A stretch of 34,983 bases of DNA, taken from positions 1 through 34,983 of the forward strand of contig JAFSIA010000061.1 of assembly GCA_017440045.1 (NCBI GenBank), given 5' to 3'. Position 1 is the stretch's first letter. Every line of letters starts with the position of its first letter. The stretch comes from Lachnospiraceae bacterium (GTDB taxonomy: Bacteria; Bacillota; Clostridia; Lachnospirales; Lachnospiraceae). Below, one piece after another: positions 28,037 to 34,983 of the stretch. Under the pieces are notes generated by a model. The model had not been told where the DNA came from. It searched no databases and saw only the letters and a list, made by a program, of their open reading frames with translations. The translations under genes were made by a program, and so were the position numbers.

Positions 28037-29020
28037 ATGGAAACAACAGCTAAAAAGGGTGATTTAATATCATTTAGACCCGATATTAAGGTTTTGGACG
28101 CAACTTTAAGAGATGGAGGTCTTGTAAATAATTTTAGATTTACAGATGAGTTTGTTAAGGATTTGTATCAGGCTAACATTAAGGCTGGTGTAGACTATAT
28201 GGAATTTGGATATAAGGCATCAAAGGATGTATTTAAGAAAGAGGACTTTGGAAAGTGGAAGTTCTGTGAGGAGGAGGATATTAGAGCTATTGTAGGCGAT
28301 AATGATTCTGACCTTAAGATTGCAGTTATGTCTGATGTGGGCAGAACAGATTATAAGAGAGATATTATAGATAGAAAAGACAGTGTCATCGATATGATTC
28401 GTACTGCAACATATATCCATCAGATTCCTACTGCCATTGAAATGATAGAGGACGCTAAGGAAAAAGGCTATGAAACAACTGTTAATATTATGGCTATTTC
28501 AAAGGTTAATGACGAAGATTTAAATAATGGCCTCGAGCTTTTAGGACAGTCAGGCGTTGACTATATTTATCTTGTTGATAGTTTTGGTTCGTTTTATCCA
28601 GAACAGATAAAGAAGCTTTCTGATAAATTTTTAAATATTGGAGCCAAATACAATAAGACCATTGGAATGCATGCTCATAATAATCAGCAGCTTGCGTTTG
28701 CCAACACTATTGAGGCTCTCTCTTATGGTGTTAGTCTTCTTGATGCAACTGTGTCAGGTATGGGTAGAGGTGCAGGCAATTGCTATATGGAATCTTTATT
28801 AGGTTTCTTGAGAAATCCAAAGTACAGCTTGACTCCAATTATGGATTTTGTTGAAAAACATATTCTTAAGCTTAAAGCTGCCGGAGCAATATGGGGATAC
28901 GATATTCCATATCTTTTAACAGGTATTTTAAATTCACATCCTTCATCAGCTATTCAGTTTATAAAAGAGGGAAGAAGTGATTACACAGCATACATGCATC
29001 AGCTTATTGATGAAAATTAA
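28037..29020 (+). CDS. DRE-TIM metallolyase (aldolase catalytic domain protein), substrate unknown
   Basis: The 327-aa protein is a TIM-barrel lyase of the HMG-CoA lyase / 4-hydroxy-2-oxovalerate aldolase superfamily. The metal and catalytic motif LDATLRDGGL (20-29) and the HAHNNQQLA motif (212-220) are present, as is the SGMGRGAGNCYMESLL block. It lacks the LeuA allosteric domain, and an acetaldehyde dehydrogenase partner is not adjacent, so neither isopropylmalate synthase nor a classical meta-cleavage aldolase is supported. The ATG at 28037 follows GGAGGAAAG; an upstream in-frame TTG adds five residues only. It has its own promoter and a hairpin after the stop. The superfamily is secure; the reaction is unknown. 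Confidence 0.85.
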   Translation: METTAKKGDLISFRPDIKVLDATLRDGGLVNNFRFTDEFVKDLYQANIKAGVDYMEFGYKASKDVFKKEDFGKWKFCEEEDIRAIVGDNDSDLKIAVMSDVGRTDYKRDIIDRKDSVIDMIRTATYIHQIPTAIEMIEDAKEKGYETTVNIMAISKVNDEDLNNGLELLGQSGVDYIYLVDSFGSFYPEQIKKLSDKFLNIGAKYNKTIGMHAHNNQQLAFANTIEALSYGVSLLDATVSGMGRGAGNCYMESLLGFLRNPKYSLTPIMDFVEKHILKLKAAGAIWGYDIPYLLTGILNSHPSSAIQFIKEGRSDYTAYMHQLIDEN

Positions 29021-29039
29021 AAATGTAAAGTTTTTTTAC

Positions 29040-29083
29040 TTGACACCGTTTATTATATGTAGTAGTATAATGAACGGTGTTTC
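29040..29083 (+). terminator. hairpin between the aldolase gene and ylxM, overlapping promoter-like boxes
   Basis: A 15-bp stem (29043-29057 with 29066-29080, one U-G pair) has ACACCGTT/AACGGTGT at its base and ATTATA/TATAAT near the loop, followed by TTTCTATAT. TTGACA (29040-29045) and TATAAT (29066-29071) sit in opposite arms, but 20 bases apart, longer than an ideal promoter spacer. It may terminate the aldolase transcript, start the ylxM transcript, or both. Confidence 0.6.
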
Positions 29084-29138
29084 TATATATTGTCAGAAAC
29101 ATATGGTTTATGCTCATTAGATTTGAGGTGGTTGTCAC

Positions 29139-29510
29139 GTGGAAAAAATGGAAGAAATCGTAAAGTTATCACTTTTATATGACTTTTATGGTGAGTTGCT
29201 GACAGCACATCAGAAATCTATATGTGAGGACTATTTCTTTAATGACATAGGACTCAGTGAGATTGCTGAGGATAGAGGAACAAGCAGACAGGCTGTTCAT
29301 GATATGGTCAAAAGGTGTGAAAAGCTGTTGGCTGGTTATGAGGCTAAGCTTCATTTAGTTGAAAGATTTCTGAACACTAAAGAGATGGTTAAACAGGTAA
29401 AGGAGCAGGCGAATCTTTTAAGAGAGCTTAAGTTAGAAGGAAGCACCGCGGAGAAAGAAATAATTGATAAGATTAGCAGTCTTTCAGAACATATTCTGGA
29501 AGAACTATAG
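29139..29510 (+). CDS. ylxM: YlxM family DNA-binding protein
   Basis: YlxM is a small helix-turn-helix protein encoded next to ffh in Firmicutes and associated with SRP function. The 123-aa protein has the sigma-70 region-4-like segment [26 protein letters not shown] (about 46-71), followed by a charged helical tail. The GTG at 29139 is chosen because GAGGTGG lies eight bases upstream; the next ATG (29148) would be 17 bases away. ffh starts 30 bases after the stop. Confidence 0.93.
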   Translation: MEKMEEIVKLSLLYDFYGELLTAHQKSICEDYFFNDIGLSEIAEDRGTSRQAVHDMVKRCEKLLAGYEAKLHLVERFLNTKEMVKQVKEQANLLRELKLEGSTAEKEIIDKISSLSEHILEEL

Positions 29511-29540
29511 AAGTGATGAGAGTCACGTTGGAGGTATACG

Positions 29541-30893
29541 GTGGCATTTGAGAGCTTATCGGAAAAATTACAAAATGTTTTTAAGAACCTTAGAAGCAAG
29601 GGAAGACTTACTGAGGCTGATGTAAAAGCAGCATTAAAGGAAGTAAAGATGGCGTTGTTAGAGGCCGATGTTAGCTTCAAGGTAGTAAAACAGTTTATAA
29701 ACTCTGTACAGGAGAGAGCTGTTGGTCAAGATGTTATGACAAGCTTAACTCCAGGTCAGATGGTTATAAAGATAGTAAATGAAGAGATGGTAAAGCTTAT
29801 GGGTTCTGATACTACAGAGCTTAAGCTTAAGGCTGGCAATGAGATTACAGTTATTATGATGATGGGTCTTCAGGGTGCAGGTAAGACAACAACAGCAGCT
29901 AAGATTGCTGGAAAGTTAAAAGCTAAAGGTAAGAAACCTTTGCTTGTTGCCTGTGATATTTACAGACCGGCAGCCATTGATCAGTTACAGATAAACGGTG
30001 AAAAGCAGGGAGTCCCAGTATTTGCTATGGGAACAAATCACAAACCTGTAAACATCGCAAAAGCAGCTATGGAGCATGCTAAATCAAATGATATGAATGT
30101 TGTTATCATAGATACTGCAGGTCGTCTTCATGTAGATGAAGAGCTTATGGATGAGCTTGCAGAAATCAGAGAAAACATTGATATAACACAGACCATTCTT
30201 GTTGTAGATGCCATGACAGGTCAGGATGCAGTAAATGTTGCATCAACATTTGATGAGAAGATTGGCATTGACGGCGTTGTTTTAACAAAACTTGATGGTG
30301 ATACAAGAGGTGGTGCAGCACTTTCTATTAGAAGTGTGACAGGAAAGCCAATTTTATATGTTGGTATGGGTGAGAAACTTTCTGATTTAGAACAGTTCTT
30401 CCCTGATAGAATGGCTTCACGTATCTTGGGTATGGGTGATGTACTCACTCTTATCGAAAAAGCTGAGGCTGCTGTTGATGCAGAGAAAGCTAAGGAGATG
30501 GAAAAGAAGCTCAAGAAAGCTGAATTTGGCTTCGATGATTATTTGGAATCTATGCAGCAGATTAAAAATATGGGTGGTCTGGCTGATGTTATGAATATGA
30601 TTCCTGGTCTTGGAGGTCAGCTTAAAGGAGCAGCACTTCCAGATGAAAAACAGATGGGAAGAGTTGAGGCGATTATTTATTCCATGACTCCTGCAGAGAG
30701 AAGTAATCCATCAATACTTAATCCTTCTAGAAAGAACAGAATAGCTAGAGGAGCAGGTGTAGATATTGCAGAGGTTAACCGTCTGGTTAAACAATTTGAA
30801 CAGTCCCGCAAGATGATGAAACAAATGGGCGGTATGTTCGGAGGTAAGAAGGGTCGCTTTGGCGGTTTCGGTAAATTTAAAATGCCGTTTTAA
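29541..30893 (+). CDS. ffh: signal recognition particle protein Ffh
   Basis: Ffh is the SRP54 GTPase that, with 4.5S RNA, binds signal sequences emerging from the ribosome. The 450-aa protein has an N domain, GLQGAGKTT (109-117), DIYRPAAIDQLQ, DTAGRLHVDEELMDEL and TKLDGDTRGGAALS. Its Met-rich M domain (about 325-440) contains RGAGVDIAEVNRLVKQFEQ and a Gly/Lys-rich end. The GTG start at 29541 follows GGAGG with good spacing. It is co-transcribed with ylxM; rpsP follows after a hairpin-containing gap of 70 bases. Confidence 0.97.
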   Translation: MAFESLSEKLQNVFKNLRSKGRLTEADVKAALKEVKMALLEADVSFKVVKQFINSVQERAVGQDVMTSLTPGQMVIKIVNEEMVKLMGSDTTELKLKAGNEITVIMMMGLQGAGKTTTAAKIAGKLKAKGKKPLLVACDIYRPAAIDQLQINGEKQGVPVFAMGTNHKPVNIAKAAMEHAKSNDMNVVIIDTAGRLHVDEELMDELAEIRENIDITQTILVVDAMTGQDAVNVASTFDEKIGIDGVVLTKLDGDTRGGAALSIRSVTGKPILYVGMGEKLSDLEQFFPDRMASRILGMGDVLTLIEKAEAAVDAEKAKEMEKKLKKAEFGFDDYLESMQQIKNMGGLADVMNMIPGLGGQLKGAALPDEKQMGRVEAIIYSMTPAERSNPSILNPSRKNRIARGAGVDIAEVNRLVKQFEQSRKMMKQMGGMFGGKKGRFGGFGKFKMPF

Positions 30894-30900
30894 CATTGTT

Positions 30901-30939
30901 AAAAGAGGAAATTCCCCTTTTATATAAATAATATTTTTT
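30901..30939 (+). terminator. possible attenuator hairpin between ffh and rpsP
   Basis: AAAAGAGG (30901-30908) pairs with CCCCTTTT (30914-30921), with one A-C mismatch, and a run of seven T residues lies 11 bases further on. The gap between stem and T-run makes a strong terminator doubtful. Confidence 0.4.
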
Positions 30940-30963
30940 TACAAACCAAGGAGGTAAATTAAC

Positions 30964-31209
30964 ATGGCAGTAAAGATGAGATTAAAGAGAATGGGACAGA
31001 AGAAGGCTCCTTTCTATAGAATCGTAGTAGCAGATTCAAGAGCTCCAAGAGATGGTAGATTCATCGAGGAGATTGGTACTTACGATCCAACAGTTGAGCC
31101 AAGTGCAGTTACATTTAACGAGGAAGCAGCTAAGAAGTGGTTATCAAATGGTGCACAGCCTACAGATGTTGTTGCTAAGTTATTAAAGCAGGCTGGTATT
31201 GAGAAGTAA
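30964..31209 (+). CDS. rpsP: 30S ribosomal protein S16
   Basis: The 81-aa protein begins [20 protein letters not shown] followed by [22 protein letters not shown], the invariant S16 N-terminal half, and ends with [29 protein letters not shown] is a near-perfect ribosome binding site. It opens the conserved rpsP-khpA-rimM-trmD-rplS unit. Confidence 0.98.
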   Translation: MAVKMRLKRMGQKKAPFYRIVVADSRAPRDGRFIEEIGTYDPTVEPSAVTFNEEAAKKWLSNGAQPTDVVAKLLKQAGIEK

Positions 31210-31239
31210 TATCAGTAGGTATCTAGGCGAGGTGTAGTC

Positions 31240-31470
31240 ATGAGAGAATTAGTAGAGGTAATTACAAAGGCACTAGTTGATTCTCCTGATGAAGTTGTTG
31301 TTACAGAGAGAGAGTCTGAGAAAGGTACTATTATTGAGATAAAGGTATCTGAGTCTGACAAGGGTAAAGTTATCGGTAAGCAGGGACGTATTGCAAAGTC
31401 TATTCGTTCTGTTGTTAAGGCAGCTGCATCTAGAGAAGATAAGAAGGTTATTGTAGATATTTTACAGTAA
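31240..31470 (+). CDS. khpA: KH-domain RNA-binding protein KhpA
   Basis: The 76-aa protein is a single KH domain with the RNA-gripping GKQG loop (46-49) in KVIGKQGRIAKSIRSVVKAA. KhpA forms a dimer with KhpB (Jag) in Firmicutes and influences cell division and RNA levels. It lies in its usual place between rpsP and rimM. GGCGAGGTG precedes the ATG. Confidence 0.95.
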   Translation: MRELVEVITKALVDSPDEVVVTERESEKGTIIEIKVSESDKGKVIGKQGRIAKSIRSVVKAAASREDKKVIVDILQ

Positions 31471-31522
31471 TATTTGTGACTTTAAGCATAATCGTAGTTG
31501 CAAAATAGCTATGATTTTATGA

Positions 31523-31548
31523 GGGACGTTTTACGGCGTCCCTTTTTT
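31523..31548 (+). terminator. U-tailed hairpin between khpA and rimM
   Basis: GGGACG (31523-31528) pairs with CGTCCC (31537-31542) around an 8-nt loop, followed directly by TTTTTT. It ends about 7 bases before the rimM ribosome binding site and probably acts as a leaky terminator inside the operon. Confidence 0.75.
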
Positions 31549-31566
31549 ACAAAAAGAGAGGTAAAT

Positions 31567-32082
31567 ATGGAGGATTTATTTAGAGTTGGCGTTATTGCCA
31601 ATACTCATGGTGTGAAGGGTGAGGTTAAGGTATTTCCGACAACCGATGCACCAGAGCGATTTAAGAAGCTTAAGAAAGTTATTTTGGATGCTAAAAGAGA
31701 AAAAATTGACCTTGAGATTCAGTCGGCAAGATTTTTTAAGAACCTTGTTATAGTGAAATTTAAAGGTATTGATAATATAAATGATATTGAGAAATATAAA
31801 GGATGCGACCTATATGTTACAAGAGATAATGCAACACCTCTTAATAAGGGTGAGTATTATATAGCTGATTTGATTGATATGAAGGTTGTCTCTGATGAAG
31901 GCGTAGAGCTTGGTACTCTTTATGATGTAATGCAGACAGGTGCAAATGATGTTTTCGTTGTGAAGCTTAAAGATTCAGAAAAAGAACTGTTACTTCCTAA
32001 CATACCATCATGTGTGCTTGATGTTAATCTTGATGATAAAATAATTACAGTACATGTTCTTGATGGATTAATGGATATGTAA
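31567..32082 (+). CDS. rimM: ribosome maturation factor RimM
   Basis: RimM assists assembly of the 30S head around S19. The 171-aa protein has the N-terminal beta-barrel (LFRVGVIANTHGVKGEVKVFPTTD) and a C-terminal PRC-barrel (GEYYIADLIDMKV ... LLPNIPSCVLDVNLDDKIITVHVLDGLMD). I chose the ATG at 31567, preceded by AAAGAGAGG; an upstream in-frame start would run through the hairpin and add 23 unrelated residues. trmD follows after 14 bases. Confidence 0.96.
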   Translation: MEDLFRVGVIANTHGVKGEVKVFPTTDAPERFKKLKKVILDAKREKIDLEIQSARFFKNLVIVKFKGIDNINDIEKYKGCDLYVTRDNATPLNKGEYYIADLIDMKVVSDEGVELGTLYDVMQTGANDVFVVKLKDSEKELLLPNIPSCVLDVNLDDKIITVHVLDGLMDM

Positions 32083-32096
32083 TTTGAGAGGTTTAT

Positions 32097-32840
32097 ATGA
32101 ACTTTTATATTATGACCTTGTTTCCAGACATGATTATGAATGGATTAAATACCAGTATTATTGGGAAAGCTATGGAGAAAAATCTGCTCTCTATAAATGC
32201 TATAGATATAAGGGATTTTACTACGGATAAGCATCGTCATGTTGATGATTATCCATATGGTGGTGGTGCTGGTATGGTTATGCAAGCTCAACCTGTATAT
32301 GATTGTTATAAACATGTGGAAACACTTATAAATGAAAATAGTGAAAATACTAAAAAAGCCAGAGTTTTATTTATGACACCAACCGGTAGAACGTTTAACC
32401 AAGATATGGCAAAAGAACTTTCTACAGAGGATAATCTTGTATTCTTATGTGGGCATTATGAGGGCATAGATAAGAGAGTTTTAGACAAGATAGTTACAGA
32501 TGAAGTTTCTATAGGAGATTTTGTTTTAACTGGTGGAGAACTTCCTGCAATGGTTATGATTGATGCAATTTCAAGACACATTCCAGGTGTGTTAAATAAT
32601 GACGTTTCAGCAGAAACAGAAACTTTTACAGATAATTTGCTGGAATATCCTCAATATACAAGACCAGAAGTGTGGGAAGGGGAAAAAGTTCCAGATGTGT
32701 TATTAAGTGGTCACCATGCTAATATAGAAAAGTGGAGAAGAGAACAGTCACTTCTTTTGACAAGAGAGCTAAGACCAGACTTGTTTGAGAAAGTAGAACT
32801 TACTAAAAAGGATAAAAAATTTTTAGAAGAAAATAAATAA
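32097..32840 (+). CDS. trmD: tRNA (guanine(37)-N(1))-methyltransferase TrmD
   Basis: TrmD methylates G37 of tRNAs to prevent +1 frameshifting. The 247-aa SPOUT-class protein has YPYGGGAGMVM (52-62), CGHYEGIDKRV (118-128) and the trefoil-knot SAM-binding stretch SIGDFVLTGGELPA (138-151), then ISRHIPGVL. The C-terminal tail has LLSGHHANIEKWRREQSL. It starts after TGAGAGG. In most Firmicutes rplS follows directly; here a chemoreceptor gene intervenes. Confidence 0.97.
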   Translation: MNFYIMTLFPDMIMNGLNTSIIGKAMEKNLLSINAIDIRDFTTDKHRHVDDYPYGGGAGMVMQAQPVYDCYKHVETLINENSENTKKARVLFMTPTGRTFNQDMAKELSTEDNLVFLCGHYEGIDKRVLDKIVTDEVSIGDFVLTGGELPAMVMIDAISRHIPGVLNNDVSAETETFTDNLLEYPQYTRPEVWEGEKVPDVLLSGHHANIEKWRREQSLLLTRELRPDLFEKVELTKKDKKFLEENK

Positions 32841-32857
32841 AACAAATATTATAATAA

Positions 32858-32895
32858 AAAACAACAGCTGAGAAGTTGTTGTTTTTTATTTTTAT
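32858..32895 (+). terminator. terminator after trmD
   Basis: AAAACAACA (32858-32866) pairs with TGTTGTTTT (32877-32885), followed by more T residues (TTATTTTTATAT). It closes the rpsP-trmD unit and separates it from the chemoreceptor gene. Confidence 0.8.
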
Positions 32896-32924
32896 ATAAG
32901 AGATTTCACAAAATTTCTTGAAAA

Positions 32925-32952
32925 TTGAATTGCAGAGTAGTAAAATTATTAT
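32925..32952 (+). promoter_or_regulatory. possible promoter for the chemoreceptor gene
   Basis: TTGAAT (32925-32930) and TATTAT (32947-32952) are spaced by 16 bases, about 58 bases before the start codon. A second TATAAT at 32981-32986 lacks a good -35 box. Confidence 0.4.
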
Positions 32953-33010
32953 ATATTTTAGCGTGATGAATTACTGAAAATATAATATTGAAGATAACGG
33001 AGGGTTAAAA

Positions 33011-34735
33011 ATGAAAAGAAAAACCAGAGGATTAAGTATCAAATTGAAGGTGCTAATTCCGGCCAGCATAATAATTGCAATTATTTGTTTGAGTATGGGT
33101 ATTTCTATGTATTTAAATAATAAGAATGGTCTTATTGAAATGGGTGTAGAAGAGGCCTATATGTCAGCTAAGGTTGTTGTCCATAGTATAGATGGTGACC
33201 AGCTGGCTAAAGTCGAACCGGGCTGTGAGGACGAAGATTATTACAAGGACATCTTACAGGAATTAAGAGATTTAAAAGAAGCTTGTGGAATTATGTATCT
33301 GTATACGCTTTATGCAGATGGAAACACAGTATATTATGGCATAGATGCTGAAGAAAGTGAAGATCAGGCTGAAGTAGGTGAAGAGTGTGAGACTCCTTAT
33401 GAAGAGCTTGCAGATGTTTTTGCAGGAGAAGAATATATTCAGGATTATATTGATGTAACGGAATATGGCAGTACTATATCCGCATATCTTCCAATAAAAA
33501 ATAGTGCCGGAAAGGTTGTCGGTGTTATAGGCTGTGATTATGATGCTTCTACGGTTAATGAAAGGCTTGAAAAGGCTCTTGTAACTGTTATAGGCATTAC
33601 TGTTGGAAGTATTGCTATTGCCATAATTCTTTTAACATTTATAATAAGTCGTATATCAAAGAGTCTTAGAACAGTTGATAATAAGATCTATGATATTGTA
33701 AATAATGAAGGCGATTTAACGCAGAAGCTTGACATTAAGTCTGGTGATGAGCTGGAACTTATCGCATTAAATGTCAATGATATGCTTGAACATATCAGGT
33801 TAATAATGCTTAATATCGCTGAAAATTCAGATACAATTAATTCTTCTACAGCTAATATTGCCAGCGAACTTAAAGATGCTGAGGTTGATGTTTCAGAAGT
33901 TTCATCAACAATGGAAGAGATGAGTGCTGCGATGGAGGAAACAACAGCATCTATCAATCAGATAAATGAGCTCATAGGAGAGATATTTACATCTATAGAT
34001 ATGATTGCAACAAAAGCTGATGAAGGGAAAAATACTTCTGAGGCAATTAAGACTAAGGCAAATGATGTTCGCGAGGATGCAGTTTTACAGCAGGAAGATG
34101 CAAAGAACCAGGCTATGAAGATGGCTGATGCTGTAAATGATAAGATTGAGAAATCAAAAGCTGTAAACGAGATTAATCAGCTGACAGCAGACATTTTAAA
34201 TATTTCTTCACAGACGAACCTGCTTGCATTAAATGCCAGCATTGAGGCAGCAAGAGCGGGAGAATCAGGTAGAGGTTTTGCTGTTGTTGCCGATGAAATC
34301 GGTAAGCTTGCTACTAATTCTGCAGAGGTGGCGGCTCAGATTCAAACAGTAAGTGCACAGGTTATCACAGCGGTTGATGAACTTGCAACTGAGGCAGAGA
34401 ATATGCTTAAGTTTATGATGGAGACCGCTATTACAGGATATCAGAAGCTTCTTGATACTAGTGAGAACTATCATAGTGATGTAAATGATACTAGTGTTAT
34501 GTTAAGTCAGTTTGCAGAGGCGAGCGCAAACCTTCAGGATAATATTGAACTTATTAAAGAAGCTATCTCGGCTGTTAACATTGCTGTTGAAGAAAGTACA
34601 AAGGGTGTTGTAAATGTTACGGAGACAACAGTTGGATTGACAGATAAGATTACAGAGATTGGTGAACAGGCATCTGTAAATGAAGATGTAGCAGGACAGC
34701 TTATGAATGAGGTAAATAAATTTAAGCTTCAGTAA
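33011..34735 (+). CDS. methyl-accepting chemotaxis protein with extracellular Cache-like sensor
   Basis: The 574-aa transmembrane receptor detects a ligand outside the cell and signals to CheA. It has TM1 (about 13-35), an extracellular domain of about 150 residues (36-188) resembling a single Cache fold ([40 protein letters not shown]), TM2 (189-213), a HAMP domain (about 212-265) and a cytoplasmic signalling domain. The hairpin tip [19 protein letters not shown], followed by [15 protein letters not shown], is canonical. The C terminus (NEVNKFKLQ) has no CheR-docking pentapeptide. ACGGAGGG precedes the ATG. It stands between trmD and rplS, with a terminator before it and a new promoter after it. 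The ligand is unknown. Confidence 0.95.
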   Translation: MKRKTRGLSIKLKVLIPASIIIAIICLSMGISMYLNNKNGLIEMGVEEAYMSAKVVVHSIDGDQLAKVEPGCEDEDYYKDILQELRDLKEACGIMYLYTLYADGNTVYYGIDAEESEDQAEVGEECETPYEELADVFAGEEYIQDYIDVTEYGSTISAYLPIKNSAGKVVGVIGCDYDASTVNERLEKALVTVIGITVGSIAIAIILLTFIISRISKSLRTVDNKIYDIVNNEGDLTQKLDIKSGDELELIALNVNDMLEHIRLIMLNIAENSDTINSSTANIASELKDAEVDVSEVSSTMEEMSAAMEETTASINQINELIGEIFTSIDMIATKADEGKNTSEAIKTKANDVREDAVLQQEDAKNQAMKMADAVNDKIEKSKAVNEINQLTADILNISSQTNLLALNASIEAARAGESGRGFAVVADEIGKLATNSAEVAAQIQTVSAQVITAVDELATEAENMLKFMMETAITGYQKLLDTSENYHSDVNDTSVMLSQFAEASANLQDNIELIKEAISAVNIAVEESTKGVVNVTETTVGLTDKITEIGEQASVNEDVAGQLMNEVNKFKLQ

Positions 34736-34744
34736 ATAAAACAC

Positions 34745-34773
34745 TTGCATTTATATTGTTTTTGTGGTATAAA
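34745..34773 (+). promoter_or_regulatory. promoter for rplS
   Basis: TTGCAT (34745-34750) and TATAAA (34768-34773) are spaced by 17 bases, starting ten bases after the chemoreceptor stop. It leaves a leader of about 95 bases before rplS. Confidence 0.6.
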
Positions 34774-34779
34774 TCAAAT

Positions 34780-34876
34780 GTTGTGTAATTTTGAAGTTAC
34801 ATAGACGATTAGAGATATTCCTCTGTTACGTACACTTTAGTATTAAGAATGTCGAATATTTAAGGAGGTTCATAAG
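34780..34876 (+). promoter_or_regulatory. rplS 5' leader, possibly an autoregulatory L19 leader
   Basis: The transcribed leader contains a small hairpin (AGAG ... CTCT within 34812-34825) flanked by two GTTAC copies. Firmicute rplS genes often carry a structured L19 leader. I could not match its consensus by eye, so this is tentative. Confidence 0.25.
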
Positions 34877-34983
34877 ATGAACGAGATTATTAAGAACATT
34901 GAGGCAGCTCAGTTAAAGGAAACTGTTACAGAGTTTCACGTTGGTGATACTGTAAAGGTTCACGCTAGAATCAAGGAAGGAAA
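34877..34983 (+). CDS. rplS: 50S ribosomal protein L19 (5' part; runs off the window)
   Basis: The first 35 codons read [20 protein letters not shown] and then [15 protein letters not shown]. The FxVGDTVxVHxRIKEG segment is the L19 signature at the subunit interface. AAGGAGG lies before the ATG with ideal spacing. The frame is open at the window edge. It is the expected last member of the rpsP-rimM-trmD-rplS cluster. Confidence 0.95.
   Translation, partial: MNEIIKNIEAAQLKETVTEFHVGDTVKVHARIKEG

Noticed and set aside
32941-32972. Sigma-28 (flagellar) promoter before the chemoreceptor gene
   Set aside because: TAAA is followed at about the right distance by GCGTGATGA, which matches GCCGATAA poorly. 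The sigma-A-like boxes upstream are better.
1-34983. CRISPR arrays, insertion sequences, tRNA/rRNA genes, att sites
   Set aside because: I looked on both strands and saw no spaced direct repeats, transposase or integrase motifs, cloverleaf-like CCA-ended segments, or rRNA cores.

Overview
The window is a stretch of low-GC bacterial chromosome made almost entirely of core genes. The gene families, strong AGGAGG-type ribosome binding sites, and the linked order rsmD-coaD-ylbJ ... tmcAL ... yceD-rpmF-plsX-acpP-rnc-smc-ftsY ... ylxM-ffh-rpsP-khpA-rimM-trmD ... rplS point to a Firmicute of class Clostridia. A motile, carbohydrate-using member of the Lachnospiraceae (Butyrivibrio, Roseburia or Eubacterium-like) fits best. 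This assignment is inferred from gene content and codon style, not from a marker comparison. I see no phage, insertion sequence, CRISPR array, tRNA or rRNA.

Layout. 1-2.8 kb: the 3' end of a ribosomal protein S1 gene, cheR, rsmD and coaD. 2.9-6.2 kb: a coiled-coil protein of unknown function, an intracellular GH43 glycosidase, and a convergent ylbJ-like membrane protein. 6.2-11.1 kb: a frameshifted aminoacyl-histidine dipeptidase, a WalJ-type metallo-hydrolase, the UPF0237/UPF0210 pair and endonuclease IV. 11.2-14.5 kb: prolyl-tRNA synthetase broken by an in-frame TAA, a small Cys-rich protein, and tmcAL on the minus strand. 14.6-16.6 kb: a beta-helix lipoprotein of the Cthe_2159 type. 16.8-19.1 kb: pta-ackA. 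19.1-26.6 kb: yceD-rpmF, then plsX-acpP-rnc-smc-ftsY. 26.7-29.0 kb: ilvA-type threonine dehydratase and a DRE-TIM aldolase of unknown substrate. 29.1-32.8 kb: ylxM-ffh-rpsP-khpA-rimM-trmD. 33.0-34.98 kb: a chemoreceptor gene, then the start of rplS.

How it works together. The backbone joins ribosome biogenesis (S1, RsmD, YceD, L32, S16, RimM, TrmD, L19), membrane and secretion functions (PlsX, ACP, FtsY, YlxM-Ffh), chromosome organisation (Smc) and acetate metabolism (Pta-AckA). Accessory genes (cheR, GH43, the lipoprotein, ilvA/aldolase, the chemoreceptor) sit between conserved blocks. Most are bordered by hairpin terminators, and several are followed by a near-consensus promoter that restarts the core operon.

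The most notable observations are two single-base lesions in otherwise intact genes (pepD frameshift near 6700; proS nonsense codon at 11887, at the catalytic core/editing domain junction). Others are a promoter nested inside a perfect 13-bp inverted repeat upstream of the aldolase, a CTTGTATACAAG palindrome on the -35 box of pta, and U-tailed hairpins placed directly before start codons inside operons. I did not find a convincing new multi-gene system. No intergenic stretch exceeds 300 bases.
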